A stretch of DNA of 64,000 nt from Streptococcus gwangjuense. Its GTDB lineage: Bacteria > Bacillota > Bacilli > Lactobacillales > Streptococcaceae. Below are positions 25,806-34,834 of this stretch, piece after piece. The notes beneath the pieces are model-generated. The model was given only the letters and a program-made list of their open reading frames with translations. It made no database searches and was not told the origin of the DNA. How positions within the stretch are numbered: position 1 is the first letter of the stretch; each line of letters opens with the position of its first letter. The DNA lies in NCBI RefSeq assembly GCF_003627155.1, contig NZ_CP032621.1, positions 1,302,001 to 1,366,000 of the forward strand. The letters are read 5' to 3'. A program made the translations under genes and the position numbers.

Positions 25806-26951
25806 ATGACAACTCTTATTAAACATAAACGTGTAGAATTTTCAGAACTTTTTTATGACTTAGTTTTTGTTTTTGCAATTTCAAAAGTAACTACTTTAAT
25901 CGACCATCTTCATAACGGTATTTTGACTTGGAATTCTTTCCTTGATTTTTTCATTGCTATTTTGGTTCTCATCGATTCCTGGATGATTCAAACCGATTAT
26001 ACCAATCGCTATGGAAAGAACTCTTTATTTAACATGGTAATCATGTTTATCAAAATGGGACTTTTACTCTTTATAGCCAATATGATTGGACCTGATTGGC
26101 AACAATATTTTCATTATCTCTGTTGGGCTATTGGTACATTAACCCTTACCTTATTTTTTCAATATTTGGTTGAATTTTTTAGAAAATCAACCGATGATGT
26201 TGAACGGGAAAGTATCAAAGATTTTCTATGGATAACAGGTCTAGGAAGTTTAGGAGTCTATCTAGCAGCTCTTCTTCCTATTTACGTTAGAGTCTATATC
26301 TTCTTTGCTAGTATTCTGTTTATCTTTATTATGCCAAGTATCTTGCTTAATAAAGATAAGCATTACCAGGTAAATCTCCCCCATTTAATCGAGCGCATCT
26401 CCCTTCTTGTCATTATTACGTTTGGAGAGATGATTACGAATCTAGCTAACTTCTTTACAATCGAGAATTTCTCGATTTATTCGGTTCTTTATCTCATTAT
26501 TATGATTTCTCTGTTCTTGTTTTATTTTGGTCAATTCGACCATGCTATTGATGAAAAATCTAATCAAAAGGGACTATTTCTAATTTACAGTCACTATCCT
26601 ATTTTCATTGGACTTATGATGATGACTGTATCGATGAGTTTTCTTCAGAATCCTGAAGCTAATCGTCTCTTTGCAACCAGCTTCTCTTATATCGGATTTG
26701 GCCTCTTTCAAGCTGCTGTCCTAGTAAATGGGCCCTATAACAAACACTATCTTCGCTATTCGAAAAGTTACTACTGTGTCCAAGCGACACTCTATCTGGC
26801 TTCCTTTATTCTCTCTTTAATCTTTGCTTCTAATCCTATAATAGTAGTGAGTATAACAACCATTTTAGCTCTAGCTATAGCCATTCATTTTATTTATTTT
26901 TATATGACACAGAATAAAAAATATTCCAAATCTAACTGGGAGTTATTTTAA
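25806..26951 (+). CDS. LtrA family (low temperature requirement A) membrane protein
   Basis: This 381-residue protein starts MTTLIKHKRVEFSELFYDLV, the typical opening of the LtrA family (V-x-x-S-E-L-F-Y-D-L-V-F-V-F-A). About ten hydrophobic segments run to near the C terminus. The conserved block LIERISLLVIITFGEMITNL lies around residue 200. Upstream an extended -10 (TGTTATAAT, to 25773) is visible. Function is not established. The gene lies between two copies of the tRNA-Lys 3' end and two IS3-like ends, so it was probably acquired. Confidence 0.88.
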   Translation: MTTLIKHKRVEFSELFYDLVFVFAISKVTTLIDHLHNGILTWNSFLDFFIAILVLIDSWMIQTDYTNRYGKNSLFNMVIMFIKMGLLLFIANMIGPDWQQYFHYLCWAIGTLTLTLFFQYLVEFFRKSTDDVERESIKDFLWITGLGSLGVYLAALLPIYVRVYIFFASILFIFIMPSILLNKDKHYQVNLPHLIERISLLVIITFGEMITNLANFFTIENFSIYSVLYLIIMISLFLFYFGQFDHAIDEKSNQKGLFLIYSHYPIFIGLMMMTVSMSFLQNPEANRLFATSFSYIGFGLFQAAVLVNGPYNKHYLRYSKSYYCVQATLYLASFILSLIFASNPIIVVSITTILALAIAIHFIYFYMTQNKKYSKSNWELF

Positions 26952-26967
26952 TGAGTTTATAACATTA

Positions 26968-26995
26968 AAAAGCTTTGGGAACCAAGGCTTTTTTT
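26968..26995 (+). terminator. Terminator after the LtrA gene
   Basis: AAGCTTTGG - GAA - CCAAGGCTT with a T run. The rest of 26996-27465 holds no gene, only the next two repeats. Confidence 0.8.
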
Positions 26996-27119
26996 CATTA
27001 ATTTGTTTTTCCATTTTATCCTCCGATTTGAACTCGCACTGACATTTATTTATAACAAAACTATATATCTAGAATAGCATAATCATTAGGTATTATAGGT
27101 TTTCAAACCAAATACGAGT

Positions 27120-27290
27120 CATTCGTTTTTGCCCCATTTTTAAATCCTGACATTGAAAACACCTAAAAGTATTTCCCTAAAATCAGCTATATTTCAACAT
27201 TTTTGTTTATTTTCAATATGAAAAGTTCTTACAAATCCATGTAGGGGGCATCTACATACAACAGGAAAAGCCTTGAGTAAAGGCTTTTTT
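27120..27290 (+). repeat. Second att-like copy of the tRNA-Lys 3' end
   Basis: From about 27236, TCCATGTAGGGGGCATCTAC plus a shortened terminator (AAAGCCTTGAGTAAAGGCTTTT) again copies the tRNA 3' end. The upstream ~110 bases (with GCCCCATTTTTAAATCCTGAC) match those before the 25559 copy. One base of the T-arm is changed relative to the functional tRNA. Confidence 0.75.
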
Positions 27291-27384
27291 CGTATCTTCT
27301 ACAAAAAAAAAGCAAGAGTTTTAGAGGACTATGACTCTAGATGTACATTTTACTTAAATGACTGAAGGTCTTTTCTTAACAAAA

Positions 27385-27432
27385 ACACCCCAAAAATTAG
27401 ATTTTTTCTGTCTAACTTTTGAGGTACAGTTC
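27385..27432 (-). repeat. IS3-family-like terminal sequence (right, inverted)
   Basis: Read on the minus strand, CTGTACCTCAAAAGTTAGAC and the following AAAATCTAATTTTTGGGG mirror the sequence at 25658-25707. Confidence 0.5.
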
Positions 27433-27465
27433 AAAACGCGAAATAGCATTTTTTATTTTAGGTTA

Positions 27466-28944
27466 CTAATCTAATCGAATAAACATCATGGCATTCAACA
27501 AAGATATGAGTGAGACCGTGTTTATATTATTTGAATAGATCAGTCTCTTATTTTCAATCGGAGGAATAATAAAATTAGAAATGATGATATCATAAGGCGA
27601 TTCTTCTAAAGATTCCTTTGATAATTCTAATTCAGTCCAAACCTCAAGTTCAAAATTGTTGCTGCAATAATAAGAAAGTGTTTCCGCTACTGATTTTGCA
27701 TGATACTGATCAAAATTGCTCATAACCAGAACCTTCAGCTTTGGCTGATTTTGTAGTAAATTAAGCACCAAATGTTTGGTATGAGTGATGAAGGTATAAG
27801 ATAGATGATTTACCATCATTGAACTAGAACAAACCTCAAGAGTCTCTAAATAATGAGAAAGCTCTTTTTTTACATCTGAAACAAATTTAGGAAAAATATT
27901 TTGAAAATTCCTGATTGTATTCCCTTTTTGATCAAATAAAATAAACTCAGTGGACAACTCTTGACGATACAGATGTGCGGTATTATGCAGATGCCAAATC
28001 AGATTATCCTTATTCTCAATCTCAATCTGATACTTGACTGAAATCTGATCAATAAAATCACTCAATAGATGATAAGATTTTTCAACATAGCTATCCTTTT
28101 TTACACATTTCATAAAGAGACTTTCATCTATGAAAAACATTTTTTGAAAGTAAGACACAAATAATTGGCAAACCACTTCTTCATCTAAAGAGATATTGTA
28201 TTCTGATTCAAAACTCTGAGCAACACCTTCTATTCCTTCTACCTGCATTAAAAAATCCAAACTTTGATCGTTAAAAGAGTCTTTCTCTACTTCCATGAAA
28301 TGACCAAACTTTATTCTATATAGGTTCGTAACTAGGAGCAACTTTAGCATTCTATGAGTTGACAAATTCATTGGAAAGCTTGTTTCCTTATAAACCAATT
28401 CTAACAATTGAGATAGGGGCTCTGATGAAAAATTTTCAAATGGCCATTCTAGGAAATAATATTTTTCTGAAAAATATTGTGCAAAAAAGTAACGAATATC
28501 TCTCTCATTTCCAATGATTTGAACAGGGGTCAGACTGATTTCAAATTGAAATTGCCTTTTAATCACTTTATTGATTTGGCTAATAATACGATAGAGCGAA
28601 GATGAACTGATATAAAATTCTTTACAAATACTCTCAGCTTGACAACCTTCATTAAAGAAGATAAATTCTAAAATCGAAAAATGAGTTGAATGCTTAAAGA
28701 AATGATGGTAAACCATTTCAATATCACTATCATCGGTATTAATAATGCGTATACCATTAGTAGAAGAATGAAAAATCAAGTCAGGAAAAGCAGATTTAAC
28801 ATGGGATAGATCATCTTTGACTGCACGTTCTGTACAATTTAGTAACTCTGCTAGTTCAGAACGATGAAACCAACGTTTATGTTCAAATAATAATTCTAAT
28901 AATTCTAATTGCCTATGACTTTTTTTAGATAATAAATCTCTCAT
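27466..28944 (-). CDS. mgaSpn: Mga-family global regulator (MgaSpn-like)
   Basis: This 492-residue regulator starts MRDLLSKKSHRQLELLELLF. It has the first helix-turn-helix in WFHRSELAELLNCTERAVKDDL (about residues 25-46) and a second (Mga) domain around SICKEFYISSSSLYRIISQI. A long regulatory region and a C-terminal EIIB-like part (LKVLVMSNFDQYHAKSVAETL) follow. Size and divergent placement beside the alkaline-shock operon match MgaSpn of pneumococcus, which activates that operon. The frame extends to 29085, but the ATG at 28944 gives the expected length. Confidence 0.85.
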   Translation of the reverse strand: MRDLLSKKSHRQLELLELLFEHKRWFHRSELAELLNCTERAVKDDLSHVKSAFPDLIFHSSTNGIRIINTDDSDIEMVYHHFFKHSTHFSILEFIFFNEGCQAESICKEFYISSSSLYRIISQINKVIKRQFQFEISLTPVQIIGNERDIRYFFAQYFSEKYYFLEWPFENFSSEPLSQLLELVYKETSFPMNLSTHRMLKLLLVTNLYRIKFGHFMEVEKDSFNDQSLDFLMQVEGIEGVAQSFESEYNISLDEEVVCQLFVSYFQKMFFIDESLFMKCVKKDSYVEKSYHLLSDFIDQISVKYQIEIENKDNLIWHLHNTAHLYRQELSTEFILFDQKGNTIRNFQNIFPKFVSDVKKELSHYLETLEVCSSSMMVNHLSYTFITHTKHLVLNLLQNQPKLKVLVMSNFDQYHAKSVAETLSYYCSNNFELEVWTELELSKESLEESPYDIIISNFIIPPIENKRLIYSNNINTVSLISLLNAMMFIRLD

Positions 28945-29161
28945 AAATGTCTTTCTCTCTTTATAAATTATCGGATTAAACCTCTTGCAATTATACCACA
29001 AAGAATAGGTATAACATGATATAACGACTTTTACTAAGAACCTTTTATTTCGTATAATAACACTACGGGGGCAATATATAAACAATTTTCTTATTTTACC
29101 GTCTATTGAGGGCGTGAATACAGAATCAAATTCAAGTCGAAAGATTATACTTTTAATTTTA

Positions 29162-29296
29162 AAAATTATATAATAGCAACAATCAAAGAATTTGATTTTT
29201 TATATTAAAATTATATAATAATCAAAATAATTGATTATTTTATATCAAAATTATATAATAGCAATAATCAAAGGAATTGATTTATTTTTTGATATT
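29162..29296 (+). repeat. Three tandem promoter-like repeats upstream of the alkaline-shock operon
   Basis: AAAATTATATAATA recurs at 29162, 29207 and 29247 (spacing 45 and 40). Each copy carries a TATAAT and is followed by an inverted repeat of AATCAA / TTGATT. The array ends about 25 bases before the first gene. The intergenic region from 28945 to 29322 holds no gene. It is the region in which the Mga-type regulator would act (inference). Confidence 0.8.
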
Positions 29297-29322
29297 AAAA
29301 TAAAAAAGGAGGGTAAACAATA

Positions 29323-29556
29323 TTGTGGTCAATCATTGCTGGAGGTCTTATTGGACTTGTAGCAGGTAGAATCACTAAAAAAGGTAGTTCTATGGGAATC
29401 GTCGCAAATGTATTCGCTGGTTTAGTCGGGGCATCTGTAGGACAATCCCTTTTAGGTAGTTGGGGCCCATCCATCGCTGGAATGGCTTTGATCCCATCTA
29501 TTGCAGGAGCAGCAATTGTTGTTACTGTAGTATCATTCTTTACAGGTAGAAAGTAA
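29323..29556 (+). CDS. GlsB/YeaQ/YmgE (transglycosylase-associated) family membrane protein
   Basis: This small glycine-rich membrane protein of 77 residues, WSIIAGGLIGLVAGRITKKG at its start, has two or three membrane segments. It belongs to the transglycosylase-associated family common in stress operons with Asp23/Gls24. The apparent start is TTG at 29323 with GGAGGG nine bases upstream; no ATG is in frame. It is the first gene of a five-gene operon (with AmaP, DUF2273, Asp23 and CsbD-like proteins) that corresponds to the MgaSpn-activated operon of pneumococcus. Confidence 0.88.
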   Translation: MWSIIAGGLIGLVAGRITKKGSSMGIVANVFAGLVGASVGQSLLGSWGPSIAGMALIPSIAGAAIVVTVVSFFTGRK

Positions 29557-29639
29557 ACTTTTCGCCAGTAAAGTTAGCAAACTATTTTTAAATCAATGAC
29601 GAGAAAAATAGTTTAAATGTTAAATCGAAAGGATTGTAT

Positions 29640-30212
29640 ATGTCAAAAGCAAAGAAAATATGTTTCATTATTTTCTGTATTTTAATCTTGACAATTTTCC
29701 TTCCTGTTTTGATAGATTATCATCAAGTTAGTGATCTAGGCATTCAGCTATTTAGCTGGAGACAGAATCATTTCGTTGAATTCTATCTCTCTAGATATAT
29801 ATTCTGGGGGATAGTGGCTCTATCAACTTTAGTTTTGTTATCGATGTTAGTTGTGTTGTTTTATCCTAAACGTTATTTGGAAATTCAACTTGAAACTAAA
29901 AACGATACATTAAAATTAAAGAATTCTGCAATCGAAGGTTTTGTTAGAAGTTTGGTAAGTGATCATGGATTGATCAAGAACCCAACTGTTCATGTAAATT
30001 TACGAAAAAATAAATGTTTCGTTCATGTAGAAGGTAAAATTCTTCCTTCGGACAACATCGCTGACAGATGCCAACTAATTCAAAATGAAATAACTAATGG
30101 ATTGAAGCAGTTTTTTGGTATTGAGCGTCAGGTTAAACTAGAAGTTCTAGTAAAAGACTACCAGCCTAAACCAAAACCTCAAAACAAAAAGACTGTTAGT
30201 CGTGTGAAGTAA
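29640..30212 (+). CDS. amaP: Alkaline shock response membrane anchor protein AmaP
   Basis: This 190-residue protein has two N-terminal membrane helices (about residues 8-26 and 50-75) and a cytoplasmic domain with an Asp23-like fold pattern (VHVNLRKNKCFVHVEG). AmaP tethers Asp23 to the membrane in staphylococci. The ATG at 29640 has GAAAGGA; a TTG two codons earlier is disregarded. The C terminus is lysine-rich. It lies between the GlsB-type and DUF2273 genes. Confidence 0.85.
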   Translation: MSKAKKICFIIFCILILTIFLPVLIDYHQVSDLGIQLFSWRQNHFVEFYLSRYIFWGIVALSTLVLLSMLVVLFYPKRYLEIQLETKNDTLKLKNSAIEGFVRSLVSDHGLIKNPTVHVNLRKNKCFVHVEGKILPSDNIADRCQLIQNEITNGLKQFFGIERQVKLEVLVKDYQPKPKPQNKKTVSRVK

Positions 30213-30223
30213 GGAAGTAAAAA

Positions 30224-30394
30224 ATGGAATGGCTTAAACAATATCGATATCCAATTATCGCTGGTCTCATAGGCGTATTTCTCGCCTGTTTGATTATCTC
30301 CTTTGGCTTCTTCAAAACAATATTTGTATTGATTTTAGGAGCACTGGGAGTTGCAGCTGGATTATATATCGAAAAAAACTATATAGATAAATAA
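30224..30394 (+). CDS. DUF2273 small membrane protein
   Basis: A 56-residue protein starting MEWLKQYRYPIIAGLIGVFL, with two membrane helices separated by a short loop and a charged end (YIEKNYIDK). DUF2273 proteins are regular members of Asp23/Gls24 operons. It begins 11 bases after amaP and has an AAGGAAG ribosome site. Its function is unknown. Confidence 0.85.
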   Translation: MEWLKQYRYPIIAGLIGVFLACLIISFGFFKTIFVLILGALGVAAGLYIEKNYIDK

Positions 30395-30433
30395 AAAAAA
30401 TAAAAATTACTAATTTAATTAAAGGAGTTTCAT

Positions 30434-31030
30434 ATGTCAAACGAAAAAAACATTAACACTAACGTAGAAAAGAAAGATGCTACTGCTGTAGCTCACGAAA
30501 TCAAAGGAGAACTTACTTACGAAGATAAAGTTATCCAAAAAATCATTGGTCTGTCACTAGAAAACGTTTCAGGTCTTTTGGGAATCGACGGTGGTTTCTT
30601 CTCAAATCTTAAAGAAAAAATCATTAACAGCGATGATGTAACAAGTGGTGTTAACGTAGAAGTTGGTAAAACACAAGTTGCAGTTGACTTAAACGTTATT
30701 GTTGAGTACCAAAAAAATGTTCCAGCTTTATATTCAGAAATCAGAGAAATCGTATCTTCAGAAGTTGCTAAAATGACTGACTTGGAAGTTGTTGAAATCA
30801 ACGTAAACGTTGTCGACATCAAAACTAAAGAACAACATGAAGCAGACTCAGTAAGCCTTCAAGATCGCGTATCTGACGTTGCTGAATCAACAGGAGAATT
30901 CGCTTCAGAACAATTCGAAAAAGCTAAATCTGGTTTCTCAACTGTTCAAGAAAAAGTTAGCGAAGGTGTAGAAGCTGTTAAAGGTGCAGCAACTGGTGTA
31001 GTATCTCACGAAAAAACTCGTGTAAACTAA
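30434..31030 (+). CDS. Asp23/Gls24 family envelope stress protein
   Basis: This 198-residue acidic protein has an Asp23 domain over about residues 20-130: GELTYEDKVIQKIIGLSLENVSGLLG, then INVNVVDI. A helical tail rich in alanine, serine and glutamate follows (SEQFEKAKSGFSTVQEKVSE), a pattern like late-embryogenesis proteins. Gls24 proteins accumulate under envelope and alkaline stress and attach to AmaP. The start at 30434 has AAAGGAG. Codon choice looks like that of a highly expressed gene. Confidence 0.93.
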   Translation: MSNEKNINTNVEKKDATAVAHEIKGELTYEDKVIQKIIGLSLENVSGLLGIDGGFFSNLKEKIINSDDVTSGVNVEVGKTQVAVDLNVIVEYQKNVPALYSEIREIVSSEVAKMTDLEVVEINVNVVDIKTKEQHEADSVSLQDRVSDVAESTGEFASEQFEKAKSGFSTVQEKVSEGVEAVKGAATGVVSHEKTRVN

Positions 31031-31060
31031 GATAAAATAAATATAACAGGAGAAATTATC

Positions 31061-31264
31061 ATGTCAGTAGAAGAAAAATTAAATCAAGCTAAGGGTTCTA
31101 TTAAAGAAGGTGTTGGTAAAGCCATCGGTGATGAAAAAATGGAAAAAGAAGGAACAGCTGAAAAAGTTGTTTCTAAAGTAAAAGAAGTTGCTGAAGATGC
31201 CAAAGACGCTGTAGAAGGCGCTATCGAAGGTGTTAAAAACATGTTGAGTGGCGACAATAAATAA
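31061..31264 (+). CDS. CsbD family stress protein
   Basis: A 67-residue, highly charged CsbD-like protein: [20 protein letters not shown], then [20 protein letters not shown]. CsbD proteins are general stress proteins of unknown function. It has an AGGAGA ribosome site and is the last gene of the alkaline-shock operon. Confidence 0.9.
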   Translation: MSVEEKLNQAKGSIKEGVGKAIGDEKMEKEGTAEKVVSKVKEVAEDAKDAVEGAIEGVKNMLSGDNK

Positions 31265-31335
31265 GGCTAAAAGTTACTTTATCTTTTTAGTAACATTAGT
31301 CAAAAGAGTCTGAGTCAAGATGATTCTCAGAAAAC

Positions 31336-31375
31336 AAAAAGCTAGAGATTTCCAATTGCGGAACTCTAGCTTTTT
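31336..31375. terminator. Terminator after the alkaline-shock operon
   Basis: AAAAAGCTAGAG and CTCTAGCTTTTT form the arms with a 16-base loop. It can serve both strands. Confidence 0.7.
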
Positions 31376-31385
31376 AATTTTTCCT

Positions 31386-31684
31386 CTTTCTCTTATTATA
31401 TTTCAGCAGGTTGTTGACCATGAGTACGAATCCCATGTCAATTCTCACTTTACGCTTACCTCTCAGATGACATCTCTTATAACCCAAACAAACCTTTATC
31501 TGCCCAAAGACAGATTTCATATCAATCTTACGTTTAGCGAAAATTTATCTACCCTTGGAAGATAAAAGTGCCTGATATTCTTTAGTTTTTAAACACTGGT
31601 AACGTTCATTTATATACAGTCCCTTTTGAGGGGCTGATTCAGGTTCATCATCGCAGTCAACATTGATTTCAAGGCTGTTTGCCT
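31386..31684 (-). pseudogene. Decayed IS1182-family transposase, C-terminal remnant
   Basis: On the minus strand one frame reads INERYQCLKTKEYQALLSSKG and then meets a stop. It continues without shift as IFAKRKIDMKSVFGQIKVCL, then GYKRCHLRGKRKVRIDMGFV, and MVNNLLKY. This is the C-terminal domain of IS1182-type transposases, interrupted by at least one stop codon and missing the N-terminal part. No clear terminal inverted repeats remain. Confidence 0.82.
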
Positions 31685-31685
31685 T

Positions 31686-32141
31686 CTATCTCCCCTTTTT
31701 CATGATGTATTTTCGTACGGGTGCTTCAACCATTTGAACGATTTCAAATCCTTCTTTTTGGTAAAGGTGCTGAGCTCTTTGATTTGCCTCGAAGACATTT
31801 AGAGAAATACTGTCTATGTCTCCATTTTCAAAGACCAAACTAACAAATTTCCTTAAAGCCTGCCTACCTAAGCCTTGCCCCTGTTTCTGGGGGTTGATAA
31901 AAAATCTTCCAATATGAAGATTGCTGTCTTCTAGCCTAATTTTCTGGATAAGCCCGACAAACTCTTGTCCTTCAAAGATTGAAAAGATTCCTTCAAAATC
32001 TTGCAAAACTTGAATTGTCAAGGGAAAAGGAATCATTGTTCCCATCCATTGTTCTTGAAAAACTTTGCCAAGGGAGTTGGACCATTGGCATACGAGCTGA
32101 GCATTTTCTGTGCTCACCTTTTCTTCAAAACGAATTATCAT
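31686..32141 (-). CDS. GNAT family N-acetyltransferase
   Basis: This 151-residue acetyltransferase has the acetyl-CoA motif A FINPQKQGQGLGRQALRKFV (about residues 82-101) and motif B FEANQRAQHLYQKEGFEIV. Substrate unknown. Its stop lies next to the transposase remnant, and it is divergent from the prepilin peptidase gene. Confidence 0.9.
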   Translation of the reverse strand: MIIRFEEKVSTENAQLVCQWSNSLGKVFQEQWMGTMIPFPLTIQVLQDFEGIFSIFEGQEFVGLIQKIRLEDSNLHIGRFFINPQKQGQGLGRQALRKFVSLVFENGDIDSISLNVFEANQRAQHLYQKEGFEIVQMVEAPVRKYIMKKGR

Positions 32142-32195
32142 CTTTGCCTCACCATCTTATCTATGTTTCTCCATTATACTACTTCTCCTATTTTT

Positions 32196-32203
32196 TACGA
32201 ATA
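32196..32203 (+). promoter_or_regulatory. ComX (sigma-X) box in front of the prepilin peptidase gene
   Basis: TACGAATA, the exact consensus for the alternative competence sigma factor, preceded by a T run. It is only seven bases before the ATG at 32211, so transcription would begin at or near the start codon. Confidence 0.85.
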
Positions 32204-32210
32204 GATAAGT

Positions 32211-32870
32211 ATGATTAATATTTATTTTTTTCTTGTCGGGAGCATTCTCGCTTCCTTTCTTGGTTTGGTTATTGACCGTTTCCCAGAGCAATCCATTATC
32301 AGCCCAGCCAGTCACTGCGATTCCTGTCAGACTCCTTTACGTCCCTTAGATTTGATTCCGATTCTCTCACAGGTACTCAATCGCTTTCGCTGTCGCTACT
32401 GCAAGGCTCCTTATCCTGTCTGGTATGCCCTCTTTGAACTAGGCTTAGGACTCATATTTCTGCTTTACTCTTGGGAATTGCTTCCCTTGGGGCAAGTCAT
32501 CCTAATCACTGCTGGTTTGACCTTGGGCATCTACGACTTTCGCCATCAGGAATATCCCTTACTGGTCTGGATTGTCTTTCATCTACTCCTAATAGTCTGC
32601 TCCGGCTGGAATTTGGTCATGATCTTCCTCCTTGTTCTTGGAATTTTGGCTCATTTTATTGATATTCGCATGGGCGCAGGGGATTTCCTCTTTTTAGCTT
32701 CTTGCGCTCTCGTCTTTAGTGCGACCGAATTACTGATCTTGATTCAGTTTGCTTCTGCAACAGGAATTCTAGCCTTTCTCCTACAAAAGAAAAAGGAAAG
32801 ACTTCCTTTTGTGCCTTTCCTCTTACTCGCTACTTGTGTGATTGTTTTTGGTAAGTTACTGCTTGTTTGA
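32211..32870 (+). CDS. cclA: Competence prepilin peptidase (ComC/PilD/CclA)
   Basis: A 219-residue type IV prepilin peptidase that processes ComG pseudopilins for DNA uptake. It has the cysteine motif [15 protein letters not shown] and RCRYC, and the catalytic aspartates in [13 protein letters not shown] and [10 protein letters not shown]. Eight membrane segments are plausible. The ComX box marks it as a late competence gene. There is no good ribosome site before the ATG, so the message may be leaderless. Its last 41 bases overlap trpA, which is encoded on the other strand. Confidence 0.93.
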   Translation: MINIYFFLVGSILASFLGLVIDRFPEQSIISPASHCDSCQTPLRPLDLIPILSQVLNRFRCRYCKAPYPVWYALFELGLGLIFLLYSWELLPLGQVILITAGLTLGIYDFRHQEYPLLVWIVFHLLLIVCSGWNLVMIFLLVLGILAHFIDIRMGAGDFLFLASCALVFSATELLILIQFASATGILAFLLQKKKERLPFVPFLLLATCVIVFGKLLLV

Positions 32871-33618
32871 TAAAGTCCTGAATCGGCTCTCCTTGATGGA
32901 GGGCTTTTACAATTTTCGAACCAACGATAACGCCATCTGACACCTCATTGAAGCGTTCTACATCGGCTTGACTAGATACACCAAAACCTGTCAAGACTGG
33001 GATATCGGCCACTTGATGAAGTTGTGCCAAGTGCTTATCCAAGTCTGCACGGTAATTGCCTGATTTCCCTGTCACCCCATTGATGGCAACGGCATAGACG
33101 AATCCTTCTGCCCCATCAATCAACTCTTTCTGGCGTTCAATTCCTGTCGTCAAACTAACTAGAGGAATCAAGGCAATGTCTGTGTCTGCCAAAAATGGTT
33201 CTACAAAGTTTGCATGCTCATGAGGCAGGTCTGGGATAATCAATCCCTTAACCCCTGTATCTTCCAAATCTTTGACAAAGTTCTCCACACCGTACTGAAA
33301 AAGGGGGTTAAAGTAGGTCATGATGACCAGCGGAACCTCTGTTTCAATATTTTTCAAGGTTTCAACCAAAGCTTGTGTCGAAGTCCCGTGGGCTAAACTA
33401 CGCAAGCCAGCTTCTTCGATAACAGGTCCATCTGCAACAGGGTCTGAAAAGGGAATACCCACTTCAATTGCAGAGACACCCAAATCTTCTAAAAAGTGGA
33501 TTGTTTCTCCGAGTCCATCCAAACCTTTCTCATGGTCTCCAGCCATGATATAAGGAACGAAAATTCCTTTTCCTGCTGCTTTGATAGCGTTCAATTTTTC
33601 TGTTAGTGTCTTAGGCAT
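32830..33618 (-). CDS. trpA: Tryptophan synthase alpha chain
   Basis: TrpA cleaves indole-3-glycerol phosphate. The 262-residue barrel protein has [17 protein letters not shown] (catalytic region), [15 protein letters not shown] with the catalytic aspartate, and the phosphate loop [10 protein letters not shown]. The start at 33618 gives the family start [10 protein letters not shown]; the longer frame lies in trpB. It overlaps the trpB stop by eight bases. At the 3' end it overlaps the convergent prepilin peptidase gene by 41 bases. Last gene of the trp operon. Confidence 0.95.
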   Translation of the reverse strand: MPKTLTEKLNAIKAAGKGIFVPYIMAGDHEKGLDGLGETIHFLEDLGVSAIEVGIPFSDPVADGPVIEEAGLRSLAHGTSTQALVETLKNIETEVPLVIMTYFNPLFQYGVENFVKDLEDTGVKGLIIPDLPHEHANFVEPFLADTDIALIPLVSLTTGIERQKELIDGAEGFVYAVAINGVTGKSGNYRADLDKHLAQLHQVADIPVLTGFGVSSQADVERFNEVSDGVIVGSKIVKALHQGEPIQDFIKQAVTYQKQSHK

Positions 33619-34834
33619 GAGCTTCTCCCTTCTTTGCTGCATCTGCTTCCAAGCGGTCTTTGACTTGAACCACATCCTTGTCCCCACGACCTGATAGACA
33701 GACAATCATGGACTTGTCTGGACCAAGTTCTTTGGCCAATTTCACCGCAAAAGCGATAGCATGGCTAGATTCCAAGGCTGGGATAATCCCTTCCACACGA
33801 GACAAGAGTTGAAATCCTTCCAAGGCTTCTTCGTCTGTCACAGGGACATAGCTGGCACGTTTGATATCGTGGTAGTGAGAATGTTCTGGACCGATACCAG
33901 GATAGTCCAAACCTGCTGAGATAGAGAAGGCTTCAAGAATTTGACCATGAGCATCTTGGAGCACATCCATGAGGGAACCGTGAAGGACACCCGGACGACC
34001 CTTAGTCAAAGTCGCTGCGTGATGCTCTGTATCCACACCAAGTCCTGCTGCTTCAGCCCCATACATGGCTACTGACTCATCTTCTACAAAGGGATGGAAG
34101 AGCCCGATAGCATTAGAACCACCACCAACACAGGCCACTAGGGCATCTGGCAGATCTTGACCTGTCAAGTCACGGTACTGTTGTTTAGCTTCTCGACCAA
34201 TAACACTTTGGAAGTCACGAACGATTTCTGGGAATGGATGAGGCCCCAAGGCAGAACCAAGGATATAGTGGGTATCATCGATATTAGCTACCCATGAACG
34301 AAGGGCCGCATTGACCGCATCCTTGAGTACGCGCGAACCATCTGTTACCGCTTCGACCTTGGCTCCCAAAAGCTCCATACGGAACACATTGAGGGCTTGG
34401 CGTTTGACATCCTCCTCACCCATATAGATGGTACATTCCATGTTAAAGAGGGCCGCAGCTGTTGCAGTTGCTACACCGTGCTGACCAGCACCTGTTTCAG
34501 CGATAATTTTCTTTTTACCCATGCGTTTAGCCAGAAGAACTTGTCCCAAGGCATTGTTAATCTTGTGGGCCCCTGTATGGTTAAGATCTTCACGTTTAAG
34601 ATAAATCTTGGCTCCGCCGATATGCTGGGTCAAGTTTTTTGCGTAGTAAAGGGGAGTTTCACGTCCCACATACTGGCGCAAAAGTTGGTTTAATTCCTCT
34701 TGGAAACTTGGGTCTGCCTGACTTTCACGGTAGGCCTTCTCCAACTCCAAAACTGCTGTCATCAATGTTTCTGGGACAAAACGTCCACCGAATTTTCCGT
34801 AAAATCCATCTTTATTTGGTTCTTGATATGCCAT
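33611..34834 (-). CDS. trpB: Tryptophan synthase beta chain (canonical, operon copy)
   Basis: This PLP enzyme of 407 residues joins indole and serine. The lysine that binds PLP is in [15 protein letters not shown] (about residue 91), with the phosphate-binding [13 protein letters not shown] and catalytic-region [12 protein letters not shown]. It overlaps trpF by 23 bases and trpA by eight. A second trpB-like gene lies upstream of trpE; this one has the HTGAHK form usual in TrpA-partnered enzymes. Confidence 0.96.
   Translation of the reverse strand: MAYQEPNKDGFYGKFGGRFVPETLMTAVLELEKAYRESQADPSFQEELNQLLRQYVGRETPLYYAKNLTQHIGGAKIYLKREDLNHTGAHKINNALGQVLLAKRMGKKKIIAETGAGQHGVATATAAALFNMECTIYMGEEDVKRQALNVFRMELLGAKVEAVTDGSRVLKDAVNAALRSWVANIDDTHYILGSALGPHPFPEIVRDFQSVIGREAKQQYRDLTGQDLPDALVACVGGGSNAIGLFHPFVEDESVAMYGAEAAGLGVDTEHHAATLTKGRPGVLHGSLMDVLQDAHGQILEAFSISAGLDYPGIGPEHSHYHDIKRASYVPVTDEEALEGFQLLSRVEGIIPALESSHAIAFAVKLAKELGPDKSMIVCLSGRGDKDVVQVKDRLEADAAKKGEAHA

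Noticed and set aside
29158..29296. The triple repeat as a CRISPR or a MITE
   Set aside because: Copies are adjacent with no spacers, only three in number, and lie exactly in a promoter region.
31320..31565. An 81-codon plus-strand frame after the CsbD gene
   Set aside because: It is antisense to the decayed IS1182 transposase and runs through a terminator.
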